Source of the DNA: JAJYSO01 sp964586655
GTDB taxonomy: Bacteria; Bacteroidota; Bacteroidia; Flavobacteriales; Flavobacteriaceae
Reading direction: 5' to 3'
DNA length: 59,491 nucleotides
NCBI GenBank assembly: GCA_964586655.1
Contig: CAZPGY010000017.1
Location: forward strand, 1-59,491
Shown here: in pieces, positions 16,886 through 24,632 of the stretch
How positions within the stretch are numbered: the first letter of the stretch is position 1
Layout: the number at the start of each line of letters is the position of its first letter
Translations under genes and position numbers: made by a program
The notes under the pieces: generated by a model
Databases searched by the model: none
What the model was told of the DNA's origin: nothing
The model's input: the letters and a program-made list of their open reading frames with translations, nothing else

Positions 16886-17392
16886 CTATATCAGACACTT
16901 AAAATAATCAAAGGGATCACCACAGTCCTTGCAGACAAATCGCGCTTTACAGGCTGTGGACCCAAACTGACTGACCATTTTGGTGTGAGTAGAGCCACAA
17001 TTTGTGCATTTTATAATATGTGATTCGCCTTTTAAAGCTCGTCGATCTGCCGTAGCATCTTTGGGGGGAGCAATGCCAAATTCTTCCATGTTTCTTCGGC
17101 CTTCTTCTGTAATCCAATCCGTAGTCCAGGGAGGATTGATAACTTGTTTGACCTCATAATCAAATCCGGCTTGCTCCAAGGCCATTTCTACATCAAATTT
17201 AATCATATCCGTGGCCGGACAACCACTGTAAGTCGGAGTGATTTTTACCTTGGCCATGTTTTCTTCAAGTCGCGCTTCTCGCACCATGCCCATATCAATG
17301 ATGGACACCACGGGAATCTCCGGATCGGTTACCTTTTTCAGTATCGGATACAACTCTTTATCTATGGCTACCTTATTCTCTAACACAATCAT
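16886..17392 (-). CDS. paaD: Phenylacetyl-CoA epoxidase subunit PaaD
   Basis: 168 residues. PaaD belongs to the MIP18/SufT (DUF59) family and is thought to help deliver iron or Fe-S clusters to the PaaABCE oxygenase. The DUF59 part (about 8-95) has VTDPEIPVVSIIDMGMV and TPTYSGCPATD with its reactive Cys. The C-terminal extension typical of PaaD has a four-cysteine zinc- or cluster-binding knuckle (CTNCGS, then CKARFVCKDCGDPFDYFKC). Last gene of the paa operon and convergent with phhB, with only 15 bases between stops. Separated from paaC by 250 bases that contain a repeat element, unlike the other junctions. Confidence 0.93.
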   Translation of the reverse strand: MIVLENKVAIDKELYPILKKVTDPEIPVVSIIDMGMVREARLEENMAKVKITPTYSGCPATDMIKFDVEMALEQAGFDYEVKQVINPPWTTDWITEEGRRNMEEFGIAPPKDATADRRALKGESHIIKCTNCGSTHTKMVSQFGSTACKARFVCKDCGDPFDYFKCLI

Positions 17393-17442
17393 AGTTCTCT
17401 ATTTTTCAGCAAATAGCCTTTTATTTTAATCAGCATTGTTTA

Positions 17443-17603
17443 TAACTATTCAGTCATTACAAAAGCAGAACTGTTTCAGGTCTTTTTTTCCTTCCTCTAA
17501 AGGGGGAAAGACCTGAAATGCGCTTGGCTACCTTTATCACGTCCGCCGCAGGAGAAGGGCTGGGACAAAAACAAGGGTATTTCAGAACTTGACTGAATAG
17601 TTA
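17443..17603. mobile_element. 161-bp MITE-like inverted-repeat element in paaC-paaD
   Basis: Bounded by a perfect 14-bp inverted repeat, TAACTATTCAGTCA at 17443-17456 and TGACTGAATAGTTA at 17590-17603. Inside is a 12-bp perfect hairpin TTTCAGGTCTTT / AAAGACCTGAAA (17474-17485 with 17507-17518) whose stem continues through a T-rich/G-rich pairing. No coding capacity and no clear target duplication. In the paa transcript it would form a strong structure between paaC and paaD. Confidence 0.65.
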
Positions 17604-17642
17604 CCATTATTTAACCGAAGGTTTTAAATTCGGTCGACCTCA

Positions 17643-18428
17643 TCACCATTCCATTCCCGGAAAGGTGCGTTGCATATACTGCATCTCGGTCAGCAAGTGC
17701 CCCATATGCTCGGTATGAATTCCATTCTTCCCTCCTTTTTGAAAGTATTTTGATTCGGGAATTGACAAGGTGGCTTCTTCGATAACAGCTTGAATATTTT
17801 GGTAATACGCTTCTTTTAATTTGCCAAAATCTACACCTATGCCCTCTTCAATCATTTGCTCATCAGCTTCGGTTTTATAAAACAATTCATCGGTATATTC
17901 CCAAAGCTCATCCAGTGCATTCTGCATGCGTTGATGACTTTCTTCAGTACCATCTCCCAAGCGTTTGATCCAGTCGGAAGAGTATTCCCGATGATAAGCA
18001 ACTTCCTTTAGGCTTTTTCGGGCAATGGAAGCGATATGGCCGTCTTCAGAATGTTGTAATTCTTTGAGAAGCAGGTAATGAAAGTGATCATAGAGGAATT
18101 GACGTCCTATGGTATATGCAAAATCTCGGTTAGGTTGCTCGACCAACAATACGCTTCTGAATTCTCGTTCGGTACGAAAGAAAGCCAAATCATCTTCGGT
18201 TTTTCCTTCGCCGAGCAATTCAGCGCCATATTGATAATAAGACCGTACCTGGCCAAATAAATCCAAAGCGATATTGGTCAATCCCATATCGGTCTCCAAG
18301 GAAGGGCCATGTCCGCATAGCTCACTCAAGCGCTGCGCGAGAATCATGGAGCTATCGGCCAAACCATAAATAAAATCCAGCTTCCCACTTTTCTTGGGAT
18401 AAGGCGTTTGATATTCTTTAGTTGCCAT
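17643..18428 (-). CDS. paaC: Phenylacetyl-CoA epoxidase subunit PaaC
   Basis: 261 residues, the ferritin-like structural partner of the catalytic subunit PaaA in the phenylacetyl-CoA 1,2-epoxidase. Helical throughout; recognisable blocks are LADSSMILAQRLSELCGHGPSLETDMGLTNIALDLFGQVR and DFAYTIGRQFLYDHFHYLLLKEL, then the C-terminal HTEHMGHLLTEMQYMQRTFPGMEW. In PaaC the diiron ligands are only partly kept, as is normal for the subunit. It lies 32 bases after paaB in the operon order E-A-B-C-D. Confidence 0.93.
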   Translation of the reverse strand: MATKEYQTPYPKKSGKLDFIYGLADSSMILAQRLSELCGHGPSLETDMGLTNIALDLFGQVRSYYQYGAELLGEGKTEDDLAFFRTEREFRSVLLVEQPNRDFAYTIGRQFLYDHFHYLLLKELQHSEDGHIASIARKSLKEVAYHREYSSDWIKRLGDGTEESHQRMQNALDELWEYTDELFYKTEADEQMIEEGIGVDFGKLKEAYYQNIQAVIEEATLSIPESKYFQKGGKNGIHTEHMGHLLTEMQYMQRTFPGMEW

Positions 18429-18460
18429 AATTAGTTTCTTTTATACTTTTTTTAATCGCT

Positions 18461-18778
18461 TTACATATTTTTTACGCCTTCCGGCAAATCATAGAAAGTG
18501 GGATGACGATAGACCTTATCTTCGGCCGGTTCAAAATATTCTCCATTTTGCTCGGGATTAGAAGCTTTAATTTCCTTTGAGGGTACTACCCAAATACTCA
18601 CTCCTTCCATACGTCGAGTATAGACATCGCGAGCATTTTGCAAAGCCATATCGGCATCTACGGCGTGTAAACTTCCAAAATGTCGATGTTCCAATCCGTT
18701 TTTACTACGAACAAACACTTCCCATAAGGGCCATCCGTTCTTGTGTTTTATTTCTTTTTTGTTTTCTGTATTTGACAT
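18461..18778 (-). CDS. paaB: Phenylacetyl-CoA epoxidase subunit PaaB
   Basis: 105 residues, the small subunit that joins PaaAC heterodimers in the epoxidase complex. Identified by WPLWEVFVRSKNGLEHRHFGSLHAVDADMALQNARDVYTRR and VYRHPTFYDLPEGVKNM. The N-terminus has an extra basic stretch (ENKKEIKHKNG) compared with short PaaB proteins. Its start codon lies 22 bases from the heptamer array that ends the inserted four-helix-bundle element, so its translation and transcription must read through that insert. Confidence 0.93.
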   Translation of the reverse strand: MSNTENKKEIKHKNGWPLWEVFVRSKNGLEHRHFGSLHAVDADMALQNARDVYTRRMEGVSIWVVPSKEIKASNPEQNGEYFEPAEDKVYRHPTFYDLPEGVKNM

Positions 18779-18800
18779 GTTTTTTCCGTTTTTACATTTA

Positions 18801-19259
18801 TATTCAGTATTCAGTATTGAGTATTGAGTATTGAGTAATTAGGATTTTAAATATTTGATTAAAGCATAATTCATTTTTTGAATCTCTTTTACCTCTTGAA
18901 TGATGGGTTGGGTTTTTGACTTGGTGGCTAAGCTTAAACGATGAGAAAGAATCAACTGTGTAAACAGTTCATAAGAAGACCCGGAAGCGATACTTAAAAA
19001 ATTTTTGAATTCGCCATTTGTCTCACGTCCTGCACCTTCCGCAATATTGGAGGGTACTGATATGGAGCACCTACGAATTTGACTTATTAATCCGTACTTT
19101 TCTTCCGTAGGAAAGTTGGCCGAAAGTTTATATACCTTCTCAGCAACATCCATCACTTTCTTCCAAATCTTTAACTCCTCTAACTGATGCATTCTCAAAT
19201 ATTTATTTAGCTCAATAACTTTTTCTAAATACTTAATACTTTATTCTCAATACTCAGTA
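18801..19259 (-). mobile_element. Four-helix-bundle gene framed by inverted arrays of 7-bp repeats
   Basis: The left edge (18801-18835) is five head-to-tail heptamers on the plus strand: TATTCAG twice, TATTGAG three times. The right edge (19225-19259) is five contiguous heptamers in the opposite orientation: CTAAATA, CTTAATA, CTTTATT, CTCAATA, CTCAGTA. Two further in-phase units (CTCAATA and a degenerate one) lie at 19211-19224. Between them is one gene. TTTA stands immediately outside both edges (18797-18800 and 19260-19263), as a 4-bp target duplication would. With the element and one TTTA removed, paaA and paaB would be 19 nt apart. The mobility is inference from this structure. Confidence 0.6.
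18839..19192 (-). CDS. Four-helix-bundle protein (23S rRNA intervening-sequence / Avd family)
   Basis: 117 residues from the ATG at 19192; the TTG at 19198 is less likely. It belongs to the four-helix-bundle family found in 23S rRNA intervening sequences, and is related to the accessory protein Avd of diversity-generating retroelements. Marks: HQLEELKIWKKVMDVAEKVYKLSANFP, GLISQIRRCSISVPSNIAEGAGR, NFLSIASGSSYELFTQL. Positively charged helices suggest nucleic-acid binding. It interrupts the paa operon between paaA and paaB in the same direction and is framed by inverted heptamer arrays; its stop codon overlaps the first base pairs next to the left array. No reverse transcriptase or variable repeat is present, so it is not a retroelement component here. 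Biochemical function is unknown. Confidence 0.88.
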   Translation of the reverse strand: MHQLEELKIWKKVMDVAEKVYKLSANFPTEEKYGLISQIRRCSISVPSNIAEGAGRETNGEFKNFLSIASGSSYELFTQLILSHRLSLATKSKTQPIIQEVKEIQKMNYALIKYLKS

Positions 19260-19260
19260 T

Positions 19261-20217
19261 TTACCCTACTTTTCGCGTTGTTTTATTTTTCTGTTTATCC
19301 GCATAAGCCTCAGCGGCTTCACGCACCCATTTTCCTTCTTCCCAAGCTTTGGTTTTATCACGGATACGTTCTTTGTTACAGGTACCATGTCCTTTGACCA
19401 CTTGCCAAAATTCGTCCCAATCAATTTCACCAAACTCGTAGTGTTCGGTTTCTTCATTGTACTTTAAATCGGGGTCCGGGATGGTCAAACCAAGGATATC
19501 GGCTTGGGGAACGCATTGGTCGACAAACATTTGGCGCAAAGTATCATTGGTTTTTATTTTAATCTGCCAAGCCATGGATTGGTCGGTGTGGGTCGATTCG
19601 GCATCACGCGGACCAAACATCATCAGTGATGGCCACCACCAGCGGTTTAATGCATCTTGAGCCATTTCTTTTTGCTCCGGAGTTCCGTTGGCCAAAATAT
19701 ACATGATTTGATATCCCTGACGTTGATGGAAGCTCTCTTCCTTACAAATACGAATCATTCCTCTTGAATAGGGACCAAAGGAAGTGTGAGTGAGGGACAC
19801 CTGATTGACAATAGCTGCGCCGTCCACCAGCCAGCCAATCGCACCAATATCAGCCCACGTCAAGGTGGGGTAATTAAAAATACTGGAATATTTTGCTTTC
19901 CCCGACAAGAGTTGTTCGGTCATTTCATCTCGGGTAATCCCTAAAGTTTCGGCGGCACTATACAGATAAAGTCCGTGTCCGGCTTCATCTTGTACTTTAG
20001 CCAAGAGGGTCACTTTCCGCAACAAAGAGGGAGCGCGAGTGATCCAATTGCCTTCGGGTAGCATCCCAACAATTTCAGAATGTGCGTGTTGAGAAATCTG
20101 ACGGATATTCATCTTTCGATATTTCTCGGGCATCCAGTCTTTGGGTTCAATTTTTTCTCCATTGGCAATCCGTTCTTCAAAAATCTTCTCCAAATTTTTT
20201 ATTTCTTGTTCGCTCAT
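19261..20217 (-). CDS. paaA: Phenylacetyl-CoA epoxidase catalytic subunit PaaA
   Basis: 318 residues from the ATG at 20217 (the TTG at 20232 is rejected). The diiron catalytic subunit that epoxidises the ring of phenylacetyl-CoA. Diiron motifs are visible: QDEAGHGLYLY (Glu78, His81) and CKEESFHQRQGYQI (Glu-X2-His). KYRKMNIRQISQHAHSEIVGMLPEGNWITRAPSLLRKV is the usual N-terminal block, and SLMMFGPRDAESTHTDQSMAWQIK lies near the CoA site. The stop codon TAA lies within the TTTA that borders the inserted element, so the insertion would have happened exactly at the end of the gene without changing the protein. Confidence 0.95.
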   Translation of the reverse strand: MSEQEIKNLEKIFEERIANGEKIEPKDWMPEKYRKMNIRQISQHAHSEIVGMLPEGNWITRAPSLLRKVTLLAKVQDEAGHGLYLYSAAETLGITRDEMTEQLLSGKAKYSSIFNYPTLTWADIGAIGWLVDGAAIVNQVSLTHTSFGPYSRGMIRICKEESFHQRQGYQIMYILANGTPEQKEMAQDALNRWWWPSLMMFGPRDAESTHTDQSMAWQIKIKTNDTLRQMFVDQCVPQADILGLTIPDPDLKYNEETEHYEFGEIDWDEFWQVVKGHGTCNKERIRDKTKAWEEGKWVREAAEAYADKQKNKTTRKVG

Positions 20218-20309
20218 AATCTTTTCCCGCAAAGGCGGAGATTTTTTTAAAGGTTATACTTCTTTATCTTTTCACTTAAACTCTTTTCAACTATCATGTT
20301 GACAGCAGT

Positions 20310-21389
20310 TTATGCATCATAATTCACTCTCAATTTTTCTGAGGTGGGTACCGACTGGCAACTCAGCACATAGCCTTTTTCCAAGTCGTCTTTTTCTAAG
20401 GCGTAGTTTTTCTTCATTTCTACGCTGCCTTCCTCCACTTTACACTTACAGGTGCTACACATTCCGTCTTTACAGGCGAAAGGCACATCGGCACCATTGC
20501 CTAAGGCAGCATCGAGGACATTGTCATAGGCATCTGACATGACAAAATCGATTTCTGTTCCTCCTTCTACCACAGTTACTTTTGTGCCTTCATAGCGTTT
20601 TTCCATAGCAGCTGCAGCGCGTTTTTTATCCTCTTCTGACAACCCGGTAACGAACAGCTCATAATGTATTTTTCGTTTTTCGAGTCCGAGATCCACCAAG
20701 GTGTCACGCAAGCCGAAAGTCATGTTTTCGGGACCACACATGAAGCAATGATCAATTTCTTCTAAATTAATCAGTGTTTCTGTCAAGCGCTCCATCTTTT
20801 CGCGTTTCAGTAAACCACTAAACAATTCAACATCTCTTTTCTGATCCGACAGAATGTGGTACAACTCAAAGCGCTCCATATACTGATTTCTCAGTTGCTC
20901 GAGTTCCTCCCGAAAGACAATGGTTTGCATTCTTTTGTTACAATACAGCAACTGACAGCGAGCCATGGGCTCTTGCTCAAGAACCATCTTGACCATAGAA
21001 ATAATGGGAGTAATTCCACTTCCGGCAGCAATAAATAAAAAATTTCGCTGTTTGTCCGGTTCCAATTTTACATCGGTTCCAAATTTTCCGGTGGGAGAAC
21101 TCGCTTCGACATAATCTCCTACTTTAAGTTCGTTATTGACATAGGTGGAGAACTTACCTTCGGGGATTTGCTTGACACATACTCGCCATTTTCGAGAAAA
21201 CGGGTTGGTACACAAAGAATAGGTTCGACGGATTTCTTCTCCTTCGTGGTCTTTTTTAAAAATGATATGTTGCCCGGCGCCGTAACGAAATTCTTTACGG
21301 AGCTCCTTGGGGACTTCCAGCTCTACAGAGGTACAATCGTTGGTTTCTTTCCGAACGTCTTTGACCTTGAGTTTATAAAAATCAGCCAT
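20310..21389 (-). CDS. paaE: Phenylacetyl-CoA epoxidase reductase PaaE
   Basis: 359 residues. The NAD(P)H reductase that feeds electrons to PaaA. The N-terminal FAD-binding domain includes RRTYSLCTNP (RxYS motif); the NAD(P)-binding domain includes FIAAGSGITPIISMVKM and CFMCGPENM; the C-terminal plant-type 2Fe-2S ferredoxin domain has CKDGMCSTCKC plus a late Cys in YVLSCQSVP. It is the first gene of the operon here, whereas the classical E. coli order is paaABCDE. A promoter and palindromic operator lie just upstream. Confidence 0.93.
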   Translation of the reverse strand: MADFYKLKVKDVRKETNDCTSVELEVPKELRKEFRYGAGQHIIFKKDHEGEEIRRTYSLCTNPFSRKWRVCVKQIPEGKFSTYVNNELKVGDYVEASSPTGKFGTDVKLEPDKQRNFLFIAAGSGITPIISMVKMVLEQEPMARCQLLYCNKRMQTIVFREELEQLRNQYMERFELYHILSDQKRDVELFSGLLKREKMERLTETLINLEEIDHCFMCGPENMTFGLRDTLVDLGLEKRKIHYELFVTGLSEEDKKRAAAAMEKRYEGTKVTVVEGGTEIDFVMSDAYDNVLDAALGNGADVPFACKDGMCSTCKCKVEEGSVEMKKNYALEKDDLEKGYVLSCQSVPTSEKLRVNYDA

Positions 21390-21407
21390 AATTAAATCGT
21401 TTCCTCA

Positions 21408-21439
21408 CAAAACTAACGATTGTTAGTCTCGTATGCAAA
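21408..21439 (-). promoter_or_regulatory. paaE promoter overlapped by a 16-bp palindromic operator
   Basis: On the minus strand TTG (21436-21438), a 20-nt spacer, then TAGTTTTG (21408-21415), a full match to the Bacteroidota consensus. ACTAACGATTGTTAGT at 21412-21427 is a near-perfect 16-bp palindrome overlapping the -7 element and ending 22 nt from the paaE ATG. The size and position fit a TetR-type repressor site, as the phenylacetyl-CoA-responsive PaaR uses in other bacteria. The identity of the repressor is inferred. Confidence 0.65.
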
Positions 21440-21521
21440 TATTGAAAGCATAAAGTTAGATAAAAAATTGTATAACGACAAACTCATCCTCTGCGGAGAG
21501 GGGAAATTTTAAGCTTGGGGG

Positions 21522-21749
21522 TTATATTTTAATTTTAAATTCTGACTTGTTCTTGCGTTTAAAAATATATTTCAATTGAAAATAAAGCAACGCACCAAAA
21601 GCAGGAGACAAAAGCAGGAGAAAAACACAGAGTAATTTCTGTGGCGTTTTGACTCCTTTTTGTCTAAACAGGTCTATAATTGCCCAAATAAGAAGGAATA
21701 CGGAAAGTATTCCAAAAAGGGACATCACAATAAGATTTACTTCTTCCAT
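21522..21749 (-). CDS. Small PLDc_N-like membrane protein
   Basis: 75 residues with two hydrophobic segments (about 5-28 and 39-62) separated by a short basic loop RQKGVKTPQK, and a strongly basic C-terminus. The pattern IWAIIDLFRQKG followed by LLLLSPAFGALLYFQLKY is that of the PLDc_N / cardiolipin-synthase N-terminal membrane domain, which occurs as free-standing small proteins in Bacteroidota. It has no catalytic HKD motif, so it is not a phospholipase. Function unknown. Confidence 0.65.
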   Translation of the reverse strand: MEEVNLIVMSLFGILSVFLLIWAIIDLFRQKGVKTPQKLLCVFLLLLSPAFGALLYFQLKYIFKRKNKSEFKIKI

Positions 21750-22116
21750 GCTATATTATTGTCCATTATAAAAGTCAAATGAATTATCGCAATATACGCA
21801 GAAATACGATATCCGAACGGATGCCTTAAAGACAATTGCCTCCACAAAGTTAAACGCCCTCGAATCGCTACGGCCCAAATGGTTTTGAAGAAAGACGACA
21901 CCACTCAGCCTAAGAATTTTCCTCCACTTTTCAAGTTTCTCTGTCAAAATTTGCTAATCAAAACCGGCTTTCCTTACAATAAGAAATCGATATGCGTTGG
22001 TATGCTCAACAATAAATTTGGGTGGAAATTGGGCAAGATAAACCTTTCCGTTTTGAATCAATTCAATTCAATATTCAAAACCGAAATCTATTTTTTTTAT
22101 TTTAAAAGCCTAATTG
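21750..22116. other. Intergenic region, no gene seen
   Basis: About 370 bases between two small membrane-protein genes on the minus strand. The open frames present (21756-21947 minus and 21879-22130 plus) have no protein-like composition and no hydrophobic or domain pattern. No repeat from the families in this window was recognised. Confidence 0.4.
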
Positions 22117-22365
22117 TTAATTCTTTATAAATCGACCTTCTTTATCTTTAAAGCTGCCTACTGCAATAATAATAAAATCGACAATCGTCCATATTCCCAG
22201 CCCCCCAAGGGTTATAAGCATTAAAATACCGGTACCTATCTTACCGGCATAAAACCTGTGTACTCCTAATGAGCCGAGGAAAAAGCACAGTAGCAACATG
22301 GCTACAAAACTTTTATCGCTCTTTTTCTCAATCTGATTGTTTGGGGTGGTTTGTTCTTCACTCAT
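22117..22365 (-). CDS. TM2 domain-containing membrane protein
   Basis: 82 residues from the ATG at 22365. It carries a TM2 domain: two transmembrane helices joined by a short turn, with the motif FFLGSLGVHRFYAGKIGTGILMLITLGGLGIWTIVDFI that defines the family. The first 25 residues are polar. TM2 proteins are widespread and of unknown function in bacteria. An upstream in-frame ATG (22401) reads into the repeat at 22400-22463 and is less likely. Confidence 0.85.
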   Translation of the reverse strand: MSEEQTTPNNQIEKKSDKSFVAMLLLCFFLGSLGVHRFYAGKIGTGILMLITLGGLGIWTIVDFIIIAVGSFKDKEGRFIKN

Positions 22366-22399
22366 GATTTTTAATTTAAGGTTAGTGCAGTGTTTATTC

Positions 22400-22463
22400 A
22401 TACCAAATGACCGTTCAATTAGTTCAAGTATTTAAACCAATTTATAAATCAGTTTGGCATTAC
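22400..22463. repeat. Short inverted-repeat element (ATACCAATT family, short form)
   Basis: It starts ATACCAAAT and ends TTTGGCATTA, with AAACCAATTTATAAATCA inside. The inner part is shared with 36455-36484 and, inverted, with 16069-16100. It lies between TM2 and argS on the promoter side of the TM2 gene. Confidence 0.5.
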
Positions 22464-22539
22464 GTTAAACGTATTTCAAAATGAATTTATCTCTCGCAAT
22501 ATACAAATATATTGTTAATATTTATCTGAATTCTCTTTT

Positions 22540-24315
22540 TTACATCCGTTCCGGAACCTCAATTCCCAAAAGGGCAAACGCATTTTTAATCACTTGCGCC
22601 ACACACTGAGACAATTGCACCCTAAATATTTTTTCCCATTCGGTATCAGCCCCTAAAATGCTGACATTTTGATAGAAGGAATTAAATTCTTTGACCAATT
22701 CATAAGTATAATTAGCCAACAAAGCCGGGCTATGCTGGGCTGCTGCAATCTGAATGGTTTCGGGGAAAGACTGCAATTGTTTGAGTAAGGATTTTTCTTT
22801 TGCTCCCAAAGTATAATCTGTCAAGGCCTGGGTGTAATCAAAATCGGCTTTCCTTAAAATAGATTGTATACGCGCATAAGCATACTGAATAAAAGGACCG
22901 GTATTGCCCTGAAAATCAACCGACTTTTGCGGATCAAACAGCATTCCTTTACGGGGGTCCACTTTTAAGATAAAATATTTGAGAGCTGCCATTCCTATTT
23001 GTTGATAAAGCTCCTGTTTTTCTGCCTGGGAATATCCTTCGAGTTTTCCCAATTCCAGGGTATATTTCTCAGCGGTGTCGGTCATTTCCTGCATCAAATC
23101 ATCAGCATCAACCACTGTACCCTCGCGACTTTTCATCTTCCCACTGGGCAAATCTACCATTCCGTAACTCAAGTGATAGAGGTTGTCGGCCCATTGATAA
23201 CCGAGTTTTTTCAGAATTAGAAACAAAACTTTAAAGTGATAATCTTGCTCATTTCCTACGGTATAGACCATGCCATCAATATCAAACTCCTCTACACGCT
23301 TGACGGCAGTTCCAATATCTTGGGTCATGTATACTGCGGTTCCGTCGGCGCGCAAGACGAGCTTTTCGTCTAAACCTTCATCACTTAAATCTATCCATAC
23401 GCTGCCGTCTTCTTTTTTATAAAACACACCTTTTTGCAGCCCTTCTTCAATGATTTCCTTCCCTAATAAATAGGTGTCACTTTCATAATAATTTTTATCA
23501 AAATCAACGCCCAGGTTTTGATAGGTCTCTTCAAAACCTTTATACACCCAATTGTTCATTTTTTCCCAAAGCGCTACAGTTTTCTGGTCGCCGGCTTCCC
23601 ACTTTTTGAGTGTTTCTTGGGCTTTCAGCATTAGGGGTGCCTCTTTCTTGGCCTGTTTTTCAGGCATTCCGTCAGCTACCAATTCGACAATTTCTTTTTT
23701 ATATTCTTTATCGAATTTAACATAATACTCCCCAACAAATTTATCGCCTTTAACCTTGGCAGACTCCGGTGTTTTGCCCTCGCCAAATTCCAGCCAAGCC
23801 ACCATACTTTTGCAAATATGAATACCACGATCGTTGATGATTTGGGTTTTATAAACTTTTTTTCCGGCTGCTTTTAAAATCTCAGCAACCGAGAAACCCA
23901 GCAGATTGTTTCTAACATGTCCTAAATGAAGAGGTTTATTGGTATTGGGAGAAGAATATTCTACCATAAGGGTTTCGGATTTATCGGTAGTTTGAGTCCA
24001 CCCAAATTTGACATCTTCCTTTATTTTATTAAAAAAACGGAGATAATAAGCATCACTAAAAACGAGATTTAAAAAACCTTTGACCACATTGAAATCCTCA
24101 ATTTCAGCAACTTCTTCTTTTAAAAACTGCCCCAGCTGCTCTCCTATTTTCACAGGATTGTCTTTAACCTGTCGCAACAAAGGAAATACCACCAAGGTAA
24201 TATCTCCTTCAAAATCTTTACGAGTGGGCTGAAATTCAATGGTTTCTACCTGCACTCCATACGCTTTCTGAAGGCATGCTTGTGCTTTTTGTGTCAACGT
24301 GTGTTGCATCTCCAT
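22540..24315 (-). CDS. argS: Arginyl-tRNA synthetase
   Basis: 591 residues; charges tRNA-Arg with arginine. Class I synthetase signatures: HLGH in NTNKPLHLGHVRNN (the HIGH box) and GKMKSREG in place of KMSKS, as usual for ArgS. An N-terminal additional domain (about 1-100) for tRNA D-loop recognition, the YTVGNEQDYHFKVLF block, and the C-terminal DALR anticodon-binding domain ending in LLGIEVPERM are present. Length is normal. It is divergent from the ACMSD-like gene. A TATCTTTG -7-like motif lies just upstream of the start. Confidence 0.95.
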   Translation of the reverse strand: MEMQHTLTQKAQACLQKAYGVQVETIEFQPTRKDFEGDITLVVFPLLRQVKDNPVKIGEQLGQFLKEEVAEIEDFNVVKGFLNLVFSDAYYLRFFNKIKEDVKFGWTQTTDKSETLMVEYSSPNTNKPLHLGHVRNNLLGFSVAEILKAAGKKVYKTQIINDRGIHICKSMVAWLEFGEGKTPESAKVKGDKFVGEYYVKFDKEYKKEIVELVADGMPEKQAKKEAPLMLKAQETLKKWEAGDQKTVALWEKMNNWVYKGFEETYQNLGVDFDKNYYESDTYLLGKEIIEEGLQKGVFYKKEDGSVWIDLSDEGLDEKLVLRADGTAVYMTQDIGTAVKRVEEFDIDGMVYTVGNEQDYHFKVLFLILKKLGYQWADNLYHLSYGMVDLPSGKMKSREGTVVDADDLMQEMTDTAEKYTLELGKLEGYSQAEKQELYQQIGMAALKYFILKVDPRKGMLFDPQKSVDFQGNTGPFIQYAYARIQSILRKADFDYTQALTDYTLGAKEKSLLKQLQSFPETIQIAAAQHSPALLANYTYELVKEFNSFYQNVSILGADTEWEKIFRVQLSQCVAQVIKNAFALLGIEVPERM

Positions 24316-24632
24316 AATTCTAAAATTTTGAAGGGCAAAGATACTTTAAAAAGTAGGGGATTTAAATCGGACTTCCGGTAAATTGTTTTTACGAGTGTAA
24401 AAAAACTAAACAAAACCCGCAAAATTCTCCCGAGAGTTCAGGTTGAACCCAAAGATGCCAAAAACAATAAGACCAAAAGCCTCCTCAAAAACTTTCAACA
24501 TTGAAAAAGCCTTCTTAACTTTGGAAAATTGGCTCAATACAAATATTTATCTTCCTGTGATTAAATGAAACGCATGGGTATAATTAAAAAAAGGAAGGCT
24601 TGAGAGCCGTAGCCTCCACAAATTTTAATTCG
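24316..24632. other. Divergent promoter region argS / ACMSD-like gene
   Basis: About 317 bases. The plus strand has TAACTTTG near 24519-24526, a good -7 element for the ACMSD gene but without a clear -33 TTG. The minus strand has TATCTTTG close to argS. Otherwise AT-rich, with no gene or repeat recognised. Confidence 0.4.

Noticed and set aside
16886..17392. Stand-alone SufT/MIP18 protein
   Set aside because: The C-terminal four-cysteine extension and position in the paa operon identify PaaD.
18801..18835. Five 7-bp repeats as a CRISPR or simple microsatellite
   Set aside because: Units are 7 bp with no spacers, and a matching inverted set lies at the other side of one gene; this is not a CRISPR layout, and chance microsatellite does not explain the symmetry.
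18839..19192. Part of a diversity-generating retroelement (Avd)
   Set aside because: No reverse transcriptase, template repeat or variable repeat in the neighbourhood.
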